Assembly (NCBI GenBank): GCA_030737835.1
Contig: CM060853.1
Coordinates: 17,976,895-18,040,894 of the forward strand
Length of the DNA: 64,000 nucleotides
Origin: Acorus gramineus
Lineage: Eukaryota; Streptophyta; Magnoliopsida; Acorales; Acoraceae
Direction: 5' to 3'
Below the pieces are notes generated by a model, which had not been told where the DNA came from, did no database searches, and saw only the letters and a list, made by a program, of their open reading frames with translations. Both the position numbers and the translations under genes were made by a program. The first letter of the stretch is position 1; each line of letters opens with the position of its first letter. Shown in pieces: positions 45,628-60,100 of this stretch.

Positions 45628-46991
45628 ATGTTGTTTTAGTCACGAATTATTGGAGACGTTTGTACATTTTTTTTGGTTTTCTTGGTTTGGTTGGTTTTGT
45701 AGTGGATGGTGTGGAAATGGGAAGTGAAAGAAGAGGTTTGTGTTGTTGGAGATGTTGTGTTAAGTTGAGTCCGGAGGTTTTGGTTTCTAATTAATCTCAT
45801 TTTGTTTCTGCTGTTAATTTGAATGCCTGGTCATTTGTTGTTTTCTTGTGTTCATTGGGGTGTGATTGGAATCGAGGGAGTAGTGTCATCAGTTCTGAAC
45901 AGCCTTACCAGAATCTATGGCACACTGGTGATCTTATTCATTATATATACATTATTATCTCAATTAATTGTCACATTTTATTGGCTGTATCCCCCAAAAT
46001 TGGTCATGTATGCTTCTATTAGTAATTTGGTTGCTCCTACTCACTCACTAAATAAAAAAAATAAAAATAAAAATCATCAGCAAATACCAGTGTCACATAG
46101 ATTATGATTTTTATAAAATAATGTTATAAGTATACCACATATATGAGATTTACTCACGATCATGTTTGCTCATCTTCAATTGAATACTGACTTGTGACAA
46201 TCTCACATGTTTATTATGTGATAATTTTTATCTCAGGTCTCCACTGAAACAGATCCCATCTTATATACTTTTGAGTGTCATTCAAACATGTACCTTTATT
46301 TTTTTTAAATGAAATAAACATACATTCTAATAAAGCATTTATTATATATATCAAGCACACGCAAAGCAGAAAATCATATGCTTTATTTAATAAATCATGC
46401 ACCATTAGTTATGAGATGACTGTGTGTTAGTCTAACATTTTGGATTGTATCTTTACATCTTGGGCTTGTGACTTCTTTTAACTCTGGCCCAATGCTTGAT
46501 GGACACAACTTTGTATTACTCTTGTTTCTTCACGTGAAGCCATTCATACAATCTATCTACATTACTCTGATCATTAATAATCCATCTTATGCCACCAAAA
46601 TCCAATTCTAAACCATTGGGACAATGAGTTGTGCTGATTCAAGCTGCAGGTGCTTCATAAAATATATCTGGTAGAAATGATGGTACAAGCTCTCAGTCAC
46701 TAGTCCCACTACATAATCACAAAAGATGAGGAAAAAAAACAAAACAAACAAACTCCTTAAAACGTAAAATCTTCTCAGAATTGGTGACAATGATTGAAGA
46801 TTTGGATTTCTTGTGGCTCTGCTAGGTACAATGCTGAAGAATGCTGTTGGAGGCTCCACATGAGAGTCAGATGGAAAACACTTCACCAGACACTGAATTT
46901 CCTTACATCTTTAATCCTTCTCCACAAGTAAAAATGCACACATGAATGATAAGGTTTCTCTTGGTATCATGAGCAATGGAGACGGTCCTCA
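45628..46991. other. Spacer between convergent RTFL/DVL and tetraspanin genes
   Basis: Expected to hold both 3' untranslated regions. An open frame on the - strand at 46608-46886 has no family resemblance and sits where tetraspanin 3' sequence would be. Nothing else recognised. Confidence 0.45.
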
Positions 46992-49900
46992 TTATTTAGA
47001 TCGGCTCCTTGCAGCATTTCTTCTCGCACAGCATGCAACGAAGTATACCATTGACTGAAATCACACGACAAAATAGCAAGACACGTTAGTGCTACTAAAA
47101 AAGATGAAATAAAATTTATCGATACATACAATCAGGACAATATAAAGTGTCAATGAAGGACTGAGAGAATCAGGTCTTATGATGTCTGCACCTAAAAGAA
47201 ACAAATTTTAGTGATACAAATCAAACCAGTTGTTCCTACTGATAATATGACTTTAATATATATATGTGCAGTATATCTCTATGAATTGAGACTTTCTGCA
47301 GACATAAAATTAAGCTACTCTGTTGATTTTTTTTAACCAAAGTAAATCATCTGAAATTCAATTGTGCTATAAAGTGAAGGGGGCATCATTTCAATCAAAA
47401 TTTTGTATACCATAGACCCTTGTACTTCTACTGCGAATTTCCAATCCCATTTTAATGAAGCAAGCCACACCAACAATATTAAAGAAGGATGTGATTCATT
47501 GCATTCGAGCTGAATTATTGGGATTATTGGGATTTAAAATCTGTCATGAATTAAGTGAAGAAATCATACCAACACAACAAATAAAATGACGTTGAAAATT
47601 GCAACTATTCTCCATTCCGTTTTCATGTACTGCGCAACTCCAGCCCTGAGTGAAATGTAGAACGATGTTCAGAATATGGAAAACAAATGTTAAAAGAGAA
47701 TAAGAGGATCTTTGGAATTACTTGCAGGAATCACAATTGTAACACTTGATGGATTTTGAATTTTTGTAAAGCTTGCAGTCGTTGTTGGTGCTAATGGGAT
47801 GGAAGCTCAAGTCATAGTAGGAAGCATTCACAGCAGGATACCCACACCTGTAGACAGTAACGAAGTATTGCATTAAAATGTCATCTCTGTACACCGGATA
47901 AATGAGAAACAAAAAGATTCCTTGACTGACATTAGATGTGTAAGTTTGTGAGAATTATGTTTTAAGAAGGGAAAATATATCACCAACATTGTCCATCTCT
48001 ACTTCATATTAGCACCTGTGACAAGGGACTAATGGCATTTGTTTTATGTTGTGAGCATGTGCTTGGTCTTTAAATTGAATATTGTATTATGTTGGTCCAG
48101 TTCTACTGTGGCTTTGAACTATAACTGACAATGTATTATCAACAATGTCCTTTATTTGTTGGCCAAACTAATCTTCAAATAAATAGGTCAGATTTCTCCA
48201 TGACAAAAGAAGTGGATGTTGATAAAGTCAGTCATTCCTGCAATTGCCACTTCTCCAACCTGGTATATACTAGTCTAGATTAGGAAATGAAAAAAATGTA
48301 TGGATTCAATTTATTAGAGTATACAATTCATTTGTTATAGAGGTATGTATTTCATTAAACTAGTATATACATTAAAAAAATCAAAACATAATGGGGGCTG
48401 CAAAAGTGACTGGAGGAGTGACTGCTCCTAACATTTTCCAAAAGCAATTTCTACAATGAATGCACATACTCGGATGGGGGTCGGCAGCAGCCAGCCTCGA
48501 TGGGGGTCAGTTTTGCTTGTTTATACTCCTTCAAAGTCTGAGACAAATTTGACAACATGTCAATATAAAATTATGTAACACCAAACTTACTAAGATAGAG
48601 CAGACCTTGTATTTCTTTGGCAAGTTATTGCAGTCCTCAGACTTGACAAGGCAGCCCTTCAGGTGCTTCCAGTTCCGTGTGTTGTTCAACTAATATGATT
48701 GTTATCAGAATTCAGAACATATAGCTATGTGAAGCTTAAAATGAGTCTCGAATGTTAAGACAATTTTAACGACAACAAAGTGGCCTCACTTGTTTCAAAA
48801 ACCAAGAATGATAATCTTGAAGTTGATACTCCTTGTACCTGCGTAAGTCAGAGATAATGAAGCGAGATATCAATGGCAGTATGAATAATTTTCAGCCATC
48901 TCCTTCCAATTACAATGCCCATCAACCTCTGAGATTATGGAGAAACAAAATAATATGATCGACATGACCAACCTTACCTCAATCCAGTGACAGTGTGACC
49001 AGATCCATTATTTGTCACGATAAATCTAAAAGAATAAATTTGATTAGATAAGAAAACAATCTAATAGACTTCATGTCAAACCAGAAGTTTGGTGCAAAGG
49101 AAGTTAAACAATGAGGCTTGAGGAAGAAAATATGCACGAGATGGAAATAAATGAGAAGCAAAGCACACTCCTAGCATGATAAAATGACAAGCCTCATATG
49201 ATTTGATATAATCATCAAGGTAGTGCTATGCGGGGATTATTGAACGATAAGTTCATGATGACATTAGTAATAAATTTGTTTCTAAATTCACATGGTAGAA
49301 ACCGATTATTTAATAGCTTTGCAGATCATGCGATTGCCAAGGCTATAAACTGTGACATGTGGATGTGTAGGCGGTGATTACCAATAAGGTCATGATGGTA
49401 GCTTATTCCATTTCATATAAAAAGTTGATCACTTTGTCACTGGCGTGTTGAATTGAACAATTCAATATGATTTTATCCTTGATCGAAGTTGTGTTGTTCA
49501 ACATAGTCCGAACATTGGTATATAACTACTCCTTTCCTCATACACCTCGGCACATTCATCATCTTCTTTTAGATAAATAAGACGAGTGGTAAATAATGCT
49601 TGCACAACAGTTTGTGTTTTTGCGCTAACATACATGGGGTTACTTTGTTTCATGGATGATTGAATACTAGTAACCTTAAAGGCCCTTATTCTGCATCTTA
49701 TATATCAATATAAATGCATAAGGTTAAGGAAACTTACAAGGGATTAAATATATCATTCATAAAAGAAGGTGATGGAAACCATCAAACACCATGCACAGAC
49801 AATCTTAATAAAAGAGAAAATTGTTATCCATGCATGAAAAATTATGAAATTGTGAGAAGGAAAGGTACTTATAAAAGGCACACTGGATGGCATTGAAACA

Positions 49901-51191
49901 TGACAACCCAATCATTAAGTGGGCATCATCAAGCATTCATGTAGATAAATTACAACAAAACAGATTCATTGTTCAGATACTTACGCCAACACCGTAAACA
50001 CCAAAATGGCCACCAAAATCAAGCACAACATCACCAGATACTGCAATAGCACCTGTCAAGGCCAATCCAAATATTTCCCAAAACCAGAGAAAGCTTTAAA
50101 AAGTCCATAACTCAATATACTGCATCTTCACTAAAGGAAGGATACAACCCACAACAAGAAGGAGACATTCTTCAGTGCACCTAGAAACCCAATTAGAGAT
50201 CTGAAAAAAAAATTGAAAAATGTGAAACAAGAAACCAAATTAAAGGAGACAAAAAGATGAGGAGAATAAATATCCGACATGAAAAGGATGATGGCTCCAA
50301 GGCCCAACACAGGGAGTGTTAATGTCTTCCGACAATTGTCGTGGTGGGTGCTCATCCACACCCCAAAACATATGACAGCTATTGCTATTATCTGCAAGAT
50401 CACACAAATTCAACGATGTAAAAAATCAAACACAAACCATTACAACAAAAACATCACTCATCCTTTTTCCATTGCATTCTAATTCTCATTTCATCTATAG
50501 TCTTGGAAAATGATATGTCCAGGCTAGTGTGCATCCTCATCCAAAGCCCTCGCCATTTTTTATTTTTTTTTAAAAAATATACATTCGCCCATTGAAGTTA
50601 CACATGGAGATACACTAGTGTGTTTTTTTCAATGAAAAAATGAAAAAAAGAATATATTTTTCACACACACATACACTGCAATAGCATAGTATGCATACTG
50701 CACTATCACAGTATACAGACAGCTGGGGGAGAGTTTATGGGCTTCGGATGGGGTTGCAAAATAGATGATTTATTTACTTTATATTGTGTTATTTGATAAA
50801 ATCAGAATGATGTCATGAAAAGTCCATTGAAGCACTCCTTATGGAAACAAATGTGAATCAAATGAACTGATTTGCACAAAATCAACAGTAAAAAAAAAAA
50901 CCCACAAAATCCCAAGTAAGAAAATATAAAATGTCATCTTGTTAATGAAAAAACAAATATCAAGGAGATGGGTTCTCAACAGAACTGACACAAGTGCAAT
51001 GTGAGAAACATATGGAAGAAAATCACTTGGGGGAGGGATCAATGCAACAGAAAGAACCAAAGGAAAGAAAAGATCTTTCCACAATCAAGCATTGTATAAT
51101 GGAACAACAGATAGAAAGAATGTGGAAAAGCATTTACCATGGTGAGAAAGTTGATCCACCTGATCACAAAGGTGCTAGCTCCTGAACCCAT
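46992..51191 (-). CDS. Plant tetraspanin (complete, 11 exons)
   Basis: Complete protein of 262 residues. Exons on the - strand: 51191-51138, 50391-50279, 50200-50149, 50040-49985, 49025-48978, 48838-48790, 48689-48606, 48537-48470, 47847-47722, 47645-47570, 47054-46992 (TAA). Tetraspanins are four-helix membrane scaffold proteins that organise microdomains. Seen: helix 1 (exons 1-2, ending VICFGVWM), helix 2 (PVLGLGAIILF through LIGFLGALK), helix 3 (exon 4), and a large extracellular loop with HTVTGLRYKEYQLQDY, the plant signature GCCRPPSECGYP, NNDCKLY and CYNCDSC. Helix 4 ends in CCARRNAARS. The Cys pattern matches plant TET proteins. The short N-terminus starts MGSGAST. Intron 1 holds a MITE, and the last intron holds a possible 62-nt cryptic exon (47191-47130). 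Confidence 0.93.
50531..50757. mobile_element. Small MITE-like element in tetraspanin intron 1
   Basis: Ends GCATCCTCATCCAAAGCCC and GCAACCCCATCCGAAGCCC (reverse complement of right) match at 16 of 19 positions; 227 bp in all, AT-rich, non-coding. Similar 'catcctcgccc' sequence occurs near 22867, so it may belong to a local family. Confidence 0.55.
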
Positions 51192-52350
51192 CTTCCCTTC
51201 TTTCACTAAAATCACTTTCACAAAGGAGAGAGATCTATTGTGACGGAGAGACAATGGTGTATGCTGTTTGGGTTGTGTGTTATGACAGGAGAGACAGCAC
51301 AACCATAATCTAATCAGAGTATCCAACAGAGGTCCAGTCTTTCCACATGGAATTCTGAGGGCAGTTTGGTAAATTACATTAGACTGGTTTGTGTTTTGAT
51401 TTTTTTTTAAAGTATTTTTATTTTAAAGTGCTTGTAACATATGTTATCCAGAGATTGACTACTCTCTTGTTCATATATTATTTTAAGTCTTCAATTTTAA
51501 ATATATTTTTAATTTTTAATTTATGCGTCAAATGTTCATTTGGGGCAAACGGACGGTTGAAATTTTTAAATTATCATTTAAAATTTTTATTTTTAAATTC
51601 ATTTAAACTATTTTATTTAATGATCGATTTTTTTCTTTTAAATTTATATAGTTTATATAAATTGAATGTATATATTCTTACATATATATATAATATAGAG
51701 TATATATCAAACAATTTTAGTAATGTGATGACCGAAACTGCAAAAACATTAAGTATATCAAGTGTTAACATTGGATTAGAGATACCTGATCTAATATAAC
51801 ATGATCCTCTTATTCACTAAATTTCATGTGTATATTAATTAATAATAAATTATTAAACTGATTAGTAGTTTGATATAATTTTTTTTATTTTATTTTTTAT
51901 TTTTTTTAAATAGAAGGTTGGCTTTCACCTTTGATATTATTTAAATGTTTGATGCAGGGGTTTTTAGTAAATTAAATCCTGTTTTTTTTTCGATCAATGA
52001 TATCTCCATTGGACCATCGCAAGAATTAAATAAGGTCTGTCCGATTGGTTGTAATCTCAATCAATTCCAATCTGCACCGTTGAATGCCTACCCACCATAA
52101 ATCTTTTCTTTATATGAAATATTATAAGAAGTTTTTTATAATCTTGTTGTAATACACAGTCATACACATATTTTTATAATTTTTTTAAAATAAAAATATA
52201 TATGCTCTAAGTTTTAGATTATAGAAATCAGTCTGTTGTCCATAGAATATACGTTATATTAAATGATTTTTTTATATAGTATGTCTGTGACATAACACCT
52301 TGTACAAGAGTGTATCAACGGCCCACGATAAAAAAAAAAAAAAAAAAAAT
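51192..52350. other. Tetraspanin upstream region and AT-rich DNA
   Basis: The promoter and leader of the tetraspanin gene are expected at 51.2-51.6 kb (- strand). The open frame at 51389-51799 is AT-rich, without family resemblance, and is not called. Confidence 0.4.
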
Positions 52351-52772
52351 GGTTAAAGACATCTAAGTCCTTACAATCATGAGTAATCCCATATAAGTCC
52401 TTATCAAAATTGAGGTAAACATACAAGTCCTTAAAAACTCACAAAAACTCATATACATCTCTGATTTCAATAAAAATTAATCATAACTCAACATACCCTA
52501 CTTAACTTTAACATATAACCATAAAATAATTAAATTATCCATAAAGTTTTAACTGTTTTCAAACAATGTCTCAATGGAAATGAAGAAACATAAAAAAATT
52601 TATAAGGATAATTTGATTTTTGCATGGACTAATTTGTTTTTTTTATTGTTTATAAAGACTAATGTTTACATAATTACATGGTGATAACATATTCTTTCAA
52701 GTTTGAATGAAAATTTAATTCGATGATGATAATTAAATTTTTGTGAGTTTTTAGAAACTCATGTCTCAACAC
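52351..52772. mobile_element. Decayed short relative of the 15.2-kb foldback element
   Basis: The left end reads GGTTAAAGACATCTAAGTCC and continues with CCCATATAAGTCC, as in the left arm of 15183-16479. The right part has the reverse series: GACTAATTTGT, TTTATAAAGACT, GAAAATTTAATTCGATGATG, GAGTTTTTAGAAACTC. It is about a third of the length, with about one unit per arm, and strongly diverged. A long A-run precedes it (52330-52349). Confidence 0.65.
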
Positions 52773-54176
52773 TCAAAGTAAGAAAATATTTATTTCCAAG
52801 TTCATATTTTATTTTTTCATAAAAAAAATACGTACTAACTTATCTTACTATCTATTTCACTTTTCAAATTAATAAGTATTTCATATTTTTTATACATGTG
52901 ACAGTCTCATCTTACAGTTGAGAGATGATCCTCAGTCACCTATACACTTCACTGGTAAAGTGCTGTGCATACTGCCCTAATGCAGTATATATTTACTTGT
53001 ATAGTGTATGAAATATTTTATTTTTTTTCATAAAAAAAATATGTACTAACTTATCTAACTATCTACTTCACTTTTCACAGTAATATTTACTTCATTTGAC
53101 AGAATATAAATTTTTTAAAAAATATAAATAGTTGTAGAACTTTGTAGACATTTGGGCGCCTGTTCACAGCTCTATTAATAATCAACACATCATTAATGCA
53201 GTTATCATTAATACAGTCTACTCGGTTATGTCAGGATATATTATTACCAAAAAAACACAAAAATAAATACATTTAATTCGTATAAGTATATATTTTATTT
53301 TTATTTATAAAAAAAATAAAACAATCATTACTCCTCACTGCAAACGGACTGAGCTTCACATTTTCCTATTTGGACTAAACAATGCATGTAAAGGGTACTA
53401 CAACACACTTTCTACACCTCTTTGGTTAAGTCCGTGAGCATCTCTCACCTCTGCAAAAGCGAAAGATACCAGAAGATCAAATTCTCAAGAACACTATTTT
53501 TCAATATATATATAAAAAAAACACTTCTTACACAACTTTGGATGTCATGTGAGATAAGATAATGTTATGTCTAGCCCCATTTTCAGCTTCAATTTTAATC
53601 TACATGTGTTTTAAATTTTTTAAAAATAGTATACATCATCTAATGAAGTACATGTTTTTTTTTTAAATAAAGCATATACTTCAATGAATTGCATGAATAT
53701 ATTTATAAAAAATATAAAAAAATTCTTCCAAAACATATGTCTTATTAACATGAACATATGTATTGTTAATAGAAACAGTTGGACTGATTGTTCCAAGGGG
53801 TGGTGAAATATATTCATCCAAAGAATTAGATAATCCCCTCACAACAATAACATTTACAAATCCACCACATTTAACCAAATACAGACGGTATAAACAAACA
53901 AAAGCAAACCAAACTACTTTTCAGATTAAGAGTGATAGATGATAAAGTGAGATCATTGACATGGGGTGCAATTAATTGGGATGCTAGGCAGACATATTCA
54001 CTCTTAAGAATCTGCTCTCATATTTGACTAAAAATCACTATCACTGCTGAATCAAGCTCTTATAATGTACAATGTTCTCTCCAATTATATTTGTTTTCCA
54101 AACAACAGGGTATGACTTGAAATTTTTTTCCTTGTTTACAATTATTGTGTCCTCAACAACGAACGATGTGTACCTC
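52773..54176. other. Intergenic AT-rich region
   Basis: Simple-sequence and AT-rich DNA. The 3' flank of the S1-domain gene is expected at its right edge. No exon or RNA gene supported. Confidence 0.45.
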
Positions 54177-57100
54177 TCATTCCACCCTATTTGTACATGC
54201 CAATATTGCAGCTTTCATCTGTTCTTTGTCCAAGGAGGTTCGCACCATCACCTGCGCAAGAATTCAAAGCCAAAATGTTGGGGTTCACTTGATTTTTTTG
54301 CCTTCGCTTCCCCCCAAAAAAAAGAAAAGGATTTGATGAATAAGTAACAAAGAGCCCCAGAACATAATCAAGGTTTCCTTCCATCATCCTTTAAAGTCAA
54401 CGGAATCTATGAGACACAAAAGTGGGCTCCAGCATAACTGTGGCACGCATGGACATCATTCATGCCACATGACAGAATCAGCTCTTCCAGATCATTATAC
54501 TTCACAAGGACTATGATTAATATATTCTTCAAGCCAGATTGATCTAAGATTAGATAATGTAGAGAATTCCTAGCGCCATTATTACTTGGTCTACTATTTT
54601 AAACAGACTGGTGGTCAGTCCAGAAGAGCATACAAGTGGGGATGAAAAAAAGTTGTAGAATGTGAAGGGCATGATACATATTGTACAACATAACCATCAT
54701 TTAGTCCTATCATACTATTTGGAGAGAGAACATGAGAATTCAAATGGTTGGTAATACAAAATAAGACCTGCTCCTGCCTGAGGGGTTTGGACCAGCTAGG
54801 CTAGAGTAGTTCTGAGCATGAACCCATGAACCAAGATTTTAGACTAAACAACAAACATAACTAGTGGTCCGGCATAGGAGAACATGCGTGAAGGCAATTG
54901 TATCATGTCAAATACAAATCATCGAGAAAGATTCCCTGAAATATCATTGCATTGCATTGTGTTCTGAAAACTGAATTCATACCTCTTGCACCCTGTTCCC
55001 AGACCGGGCAAGCAATTTGTATTGATCGTTGAACATTGATGCCATATAAACCTGTTACAAGAAGGGAAAAAACAGAGAAGAAAAAGAAGTTAAATATCAT
55101 GAGTTAGGAACAAAATCCAACACAGAACGCAGAGATATAATGAAAGGATATTCATAAAAAAACATACTAAAATTTGAATATAAGAATTGGAAAGAACAAT
55201 CACAATTTGAAGGCCTACAAAGGCACCAAATTGAGTTCGAAGTATTGTTCATTCATGATTTAAATTGATCAGGATTCTCTGTGCCAAATTGTAAGTTTTC
55301 AAATTTGGTTTTCAGCTGTCCCCATACCTGGAATGTTGGAGCCAAACCAGGGCTTACAAAGAAACGACCTTTTGAAACACCTTGAATGCCTTCAATCTGT
55401 TGAAGTTCTTTGATAAGAGACTCCACATCAGCCCACTGCACATTATATACATATAGTGAGGCTTAACATGTCAATGGATGTATTTGAGGTATTCAATATT
55501 TATATATTCCTTTGACTTTTTCCATTCTAATATTAATTAAAAGGGGGCATATAGTGATACTGATGAACTCCTCGATATATAGTCATATAATGAAATGGAG
55601 TAGAAACAACTTAAAACTCATATAGCTAAATGGGGGTTTCAGGAAATGTCATGGATATTTTTCATGGAGTCTTGCCAACTCGTATACCTTTTCTTTTTTT
55701 TTGAGAAATGCTAGGAAACTCTCATCACCAAATCTGTATTATAAATTGGGGTACCCAATTCATATAATTAAGCTAATGTCTAAAACAGTAATCTGGTTCT
55801 GTTCATTTGGCAATTATCTCATAATTTATAACACCAAAAAAAAGCACAATAGAATGTACTAAAAAGGGAATAATTCAATCATAATGGAAAAAAAATGGTA
55901 TCTGAATATCATCACAACTAAGCTGGAATCCTGGAAATTCTGCAAAGATGGATTCACAACCTCCTCGTTAGTTTGCACTGCTTCAAGACCCCCATCTAAG
56001 AAACCACGATCACCAGCAACTGTCTCCAGGGCTTCCATTAGTGGGTCTGGCTGCCAGAAACACAGACAGAAATAATATTTCTCTGAGTATATCTGCTTTT
56101 CATACTGGAAAAAGATAGGATTACAAGGAGTTAATTGGATAGATAATGTGATACCGTTATCTGTTTTAGTGACAATGTGATGCGTTCAAGAGTAAAGTCC
56201 AGCTGGTGAACTTTTGCCTCCAAAATCTGACACAAAATTCACCTCAACATGATTACAAACTCCACAAAAAATGTACATGAAGTAATCTATATCACTAAAT
56301 TAAGTGATATTTGATCAATTCCCTGTTTTTTTCTATCATGTATGACCTACAAGACAATTAACATGAGTCACTTGATGTCATATTTGGAATGACATAGTCC
56401 TTAATGTCTTTATTTATAGCTATGTAACTCGGTATGTGTGTGCGTGCGTGCTTTTTTTTTTTTTTTTTTTTTTTTTGCACTGTCATATCTGACACTCAGA
56501 CATATAGCTCCAAAGGTTTAAAAAGACATCAGAAAAAGAAGTTTTATTATTATTTGTACACTTGACCATTCTGGAATGAGTAATTAATTCTAATTGTATG
56601 ATTGATGCAGGCAAACCCAAAGATAGAGAAAGGACTCAGACCTCCAAGTAAATCAGAGTAACTCATTTCATCATCAGACAGAACAGTTATCTACTGAATT
56701 GATGTTTTTTTTTGTTCTTTTTTTTTTCTTTTTTGGATCAGAGGGACCCCCGTAACCTTACGGTCAAGCTGGGAAGGCTACCTCCATCTGTTTGGCCCGG
56801 TTCCACAGAAAAATTACTGAAGGCAAATCATTTCATTAATTTACTGGAAAATGATTAAGAAAGTATGTCTGTTTTATGTATTTGAGAAAACTGGCCAAAG
56901 CTTACCATTCTCTCGTGCTATATGGTGAATGATTCAATCAATGGTTGTTCTTTTTCAAGTTTGGAGTCAAACTAGGAAGACTGGGCACGTCCAATTTATT
57001 CCACACAGAGTGTAGTGATGAAGAACTGGCACATCATGCACACATAATGGTACAAGTCTATCAATGATGGAAGACGTACCAGACCGATTTTAAAATAGGA

Positions 57101-60100
57101 CGATGGATCTAAAGTGGCATCCCATGATACCTCTGACTGGTGAATCAGAGCAGGTACTCCTTCAACCTTTTAAGAATTCATTCAGTTTAGTTCATCTTAA
57201 AATGTACTCTATAAAGTATAGCAAGAATTATGAACTTCAGAAGTGACAGGACACCATTTACCTCAACGAATATACCAAAATAAGTGATCTTGGTGACACA
57301 ACACTTCACAACATCTCCAATGCTAAGCCTAGACTGCACAAAAAAAAACAACTAAGAACAGGCACCCAGCATTGTTCCACTGGCATGGATAAACTATAGT
57401 TGAAAATGATAATCAGCAATACATGGCACATAAGAATAATGATGAGTTGAGAAAAAAGGAACTTTGCATTTTTTTTAAAGAAATATGGGAGTTACGAAAG
57501 TATCCTGATGTTGCAATTCAAACAATAGACTGCAAACACATACCATAAGCCTCCTCTTTCTCTCAACCAATTCTTCGTTTACTTTTCGCCTTCCAGAAAA
57601 CATAAGCCTTCTAGAATTCCTATCAGCTAGGGTCACATTCACTCTGATTTTCTGGGAAACACATACCATGTCAGCAAATAAACAAGTTTTGATAAAGCAA
57701 AAGATTTAAGATAAGCAGTTATACGATGATATAACCTGTCCGACAAATGAGGACAAAAATTTGGCCTTTTCCTGGTCATATTCCTCGAGAAGATATTCTA
57801 CTTTCACATTTGATGCTATATTTTTTTCTTTTTGATCAATATCCAGAATTTGAGTGGACTTTGCAAGAATCTCATTTGGTGCTTCATTACTTCCAACAAT
57901 GCTCAAATTTTGTTTGTACAAGGATGGGTCCAATCCTTTCTTCCTCAACCAAGACTCAAAGGATAAAAATTTCCATTTTGCACCAAGATTTCGATATGGC
58001 AAAAAACCTATTAAAGATCCAAATGATGCCTGAAAAATTAAAAAAAAAGAGTAATAACATATAAATATATAAAGCTTTTAGAGAAATATATCACAATGCA
58101 ATTGGTGTCAGCCTATCTGATAGCACGAAACTCACAACAAAACCTCTGGTGCTGCAGCTAATCAGTTCTACTTCATCCCGTTCACTTTTCTGCAGTAGAT
58201 CTTCTGCCCTTTTCCAATCACGATCTATTAGTTCCTACAAATTCTTAAGAAACAAAAATCAGTATTTAGTAGTACAACTTAGTCTTTGATCTAATGTGTA
58301 TTTCAACCAAGCACGTGACCCTGCTCTAAAGAAAAATATTTGCCACAATCTCTACGTTAAAAAAACAAAGAAGAAGAAGAAGAAGAAGGCCAGAAACTCC
58401 TCTACCTCTTGTTCTGCTGATATGAAATTCTCAATATCAGCAGAGGCACCCTGAGCTTCAAGATTCAGGTTGTCTTTATTCACAATATATAGTGGCACTT
58501 CCCTCTCCGACATGTTCAATCTATAAAATTCCAACTTCTTAAACAACAAAATTAGTGGCAAAAAACCAAGCATGATCCCAGATATACAATTATACATTCT
58601 AAAATTCTGTACAACTGAAAGACCAAAGCAATATTAATGTTGAGATACTATACAACAACCCCTTTTTTTTTTTGAGAAATACTACACAACTACTCTTTTT
58701 TTTTGTTGAAATAAGATAGGAACTTTTATTGATTAAAAAGCCCCCAAACAAAGGGAGATGAGGGATCTCCAAAAAACAAGTTGGTATTGGAAGTGTGATT
58801 AGTTTAATAATTTCATATAGGGTACAAGAGCAATGAGTTCACTAAAAAGGAGGTTAAGATAACATGCACAAATTGAGATAACAACAAAAAGAATGCACTA
58901 ATGATACAAAACAATCAAGCATAGGAGTTTTTGAAACAAATGGACATGAATCCCAGAACAGGAACAGATGCATTGATTAACAATTTGAATTTTACAATGT
59001 GCAAATAAAGCGCAAAGCGAAGGCACACCGCATAAGAATAACCCGAAAACTGTTGAAGCATACATACACAAACAACGGAATACACCTTCTGATAATGTGA
59101 ATGCATCAAATGGAACTTATCAAAGAACATGGACAATTTGGCCAATAAATTGAGACATGAAGCATACATTTATGACAAATTCACTTCTCCCAGATGATTT
59201 TATCTTAGATGAGGATAGAGTGATTCTTGCATGATTAGCATCCAAGCACAAAGAGTAATAAAAGTAAGGCTAAGCATACCTTTGTGGTTTTCCTTGGAGA
59301 GAAGAGTCCATGGAGAGGTTACCGCCAGGCTTAGCCAAGTATTGATCTGGCATAGGGACGTCCTTTCTATGAGATTCGTCATCAGTATGTGATCCTTGAG
59401 AAAACCAAAATGTGACATTAGTTTTAAACTAAACTACAATTATTCATCATAGTCACAAAGTTCGTACATCAATTCGTCAAATATTTGGCACGAGTAGCAT
59501 TTAGTACAGTAAGTGTACATTCATAAATAACATGGGGTAGTATGGTAAAAGTATGGAAAACTATTCTATAGATGTAATTTTTTTTATAATGAAGGGACCC
59601 ATCCCCCCCCCCCCCCTAGTTGGCCTTACAGCCGAGCTAGGTAAGCTACATTCGCCTGTGTACCCCCAAACCCACAGAAATACACCATGGTTAAGTTAAC
59701 GCCAAGACTTTCTATAGATGTATCACGATCATTAGTATGATGATATAGCAAAAACTTGTGTGTTGGGTTCAAAGGTGGCCATGACAACTAGGGTTGAGAA
59801 CGTGATAAACCATCCAAACAAAATGAATAATCGAATTCTGAAGATACTAAATGTGCAGTTCAGCTATTAGAAGTTCGTTCAGCCAATGGATGCGGGAGGT
59901 ATCCAATGGAAAAATACTTTGTGACTGTGTTATTCATTACCAATTTAAAGCCACCAAATTTGGATAAAAGAACTACCATTGGCATTCAAAGGTTCAACTC
60001 TTTCCATCCCATCAGGGAGCTCCGCATCACCAGTCCCACCGGAGCTCGACCCAATAGAATCACTCGAAGCAGCATTTCCTTTGTCATCATTCACCGTGAC

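Noticed and set aside
46608-46886. 92-codon - strand frame past the tetraspanin stop
   Set aside because: Lies in expected 3' untranslated sequence, not needed for the tetraspanin, and has no domain.
51389-51799. 136-codon + strand frame upstream of the tetraspanin
   Set aside because: Phe/Leu/Tyr-rich translation of AT-rich DNA with no recognisable domain.
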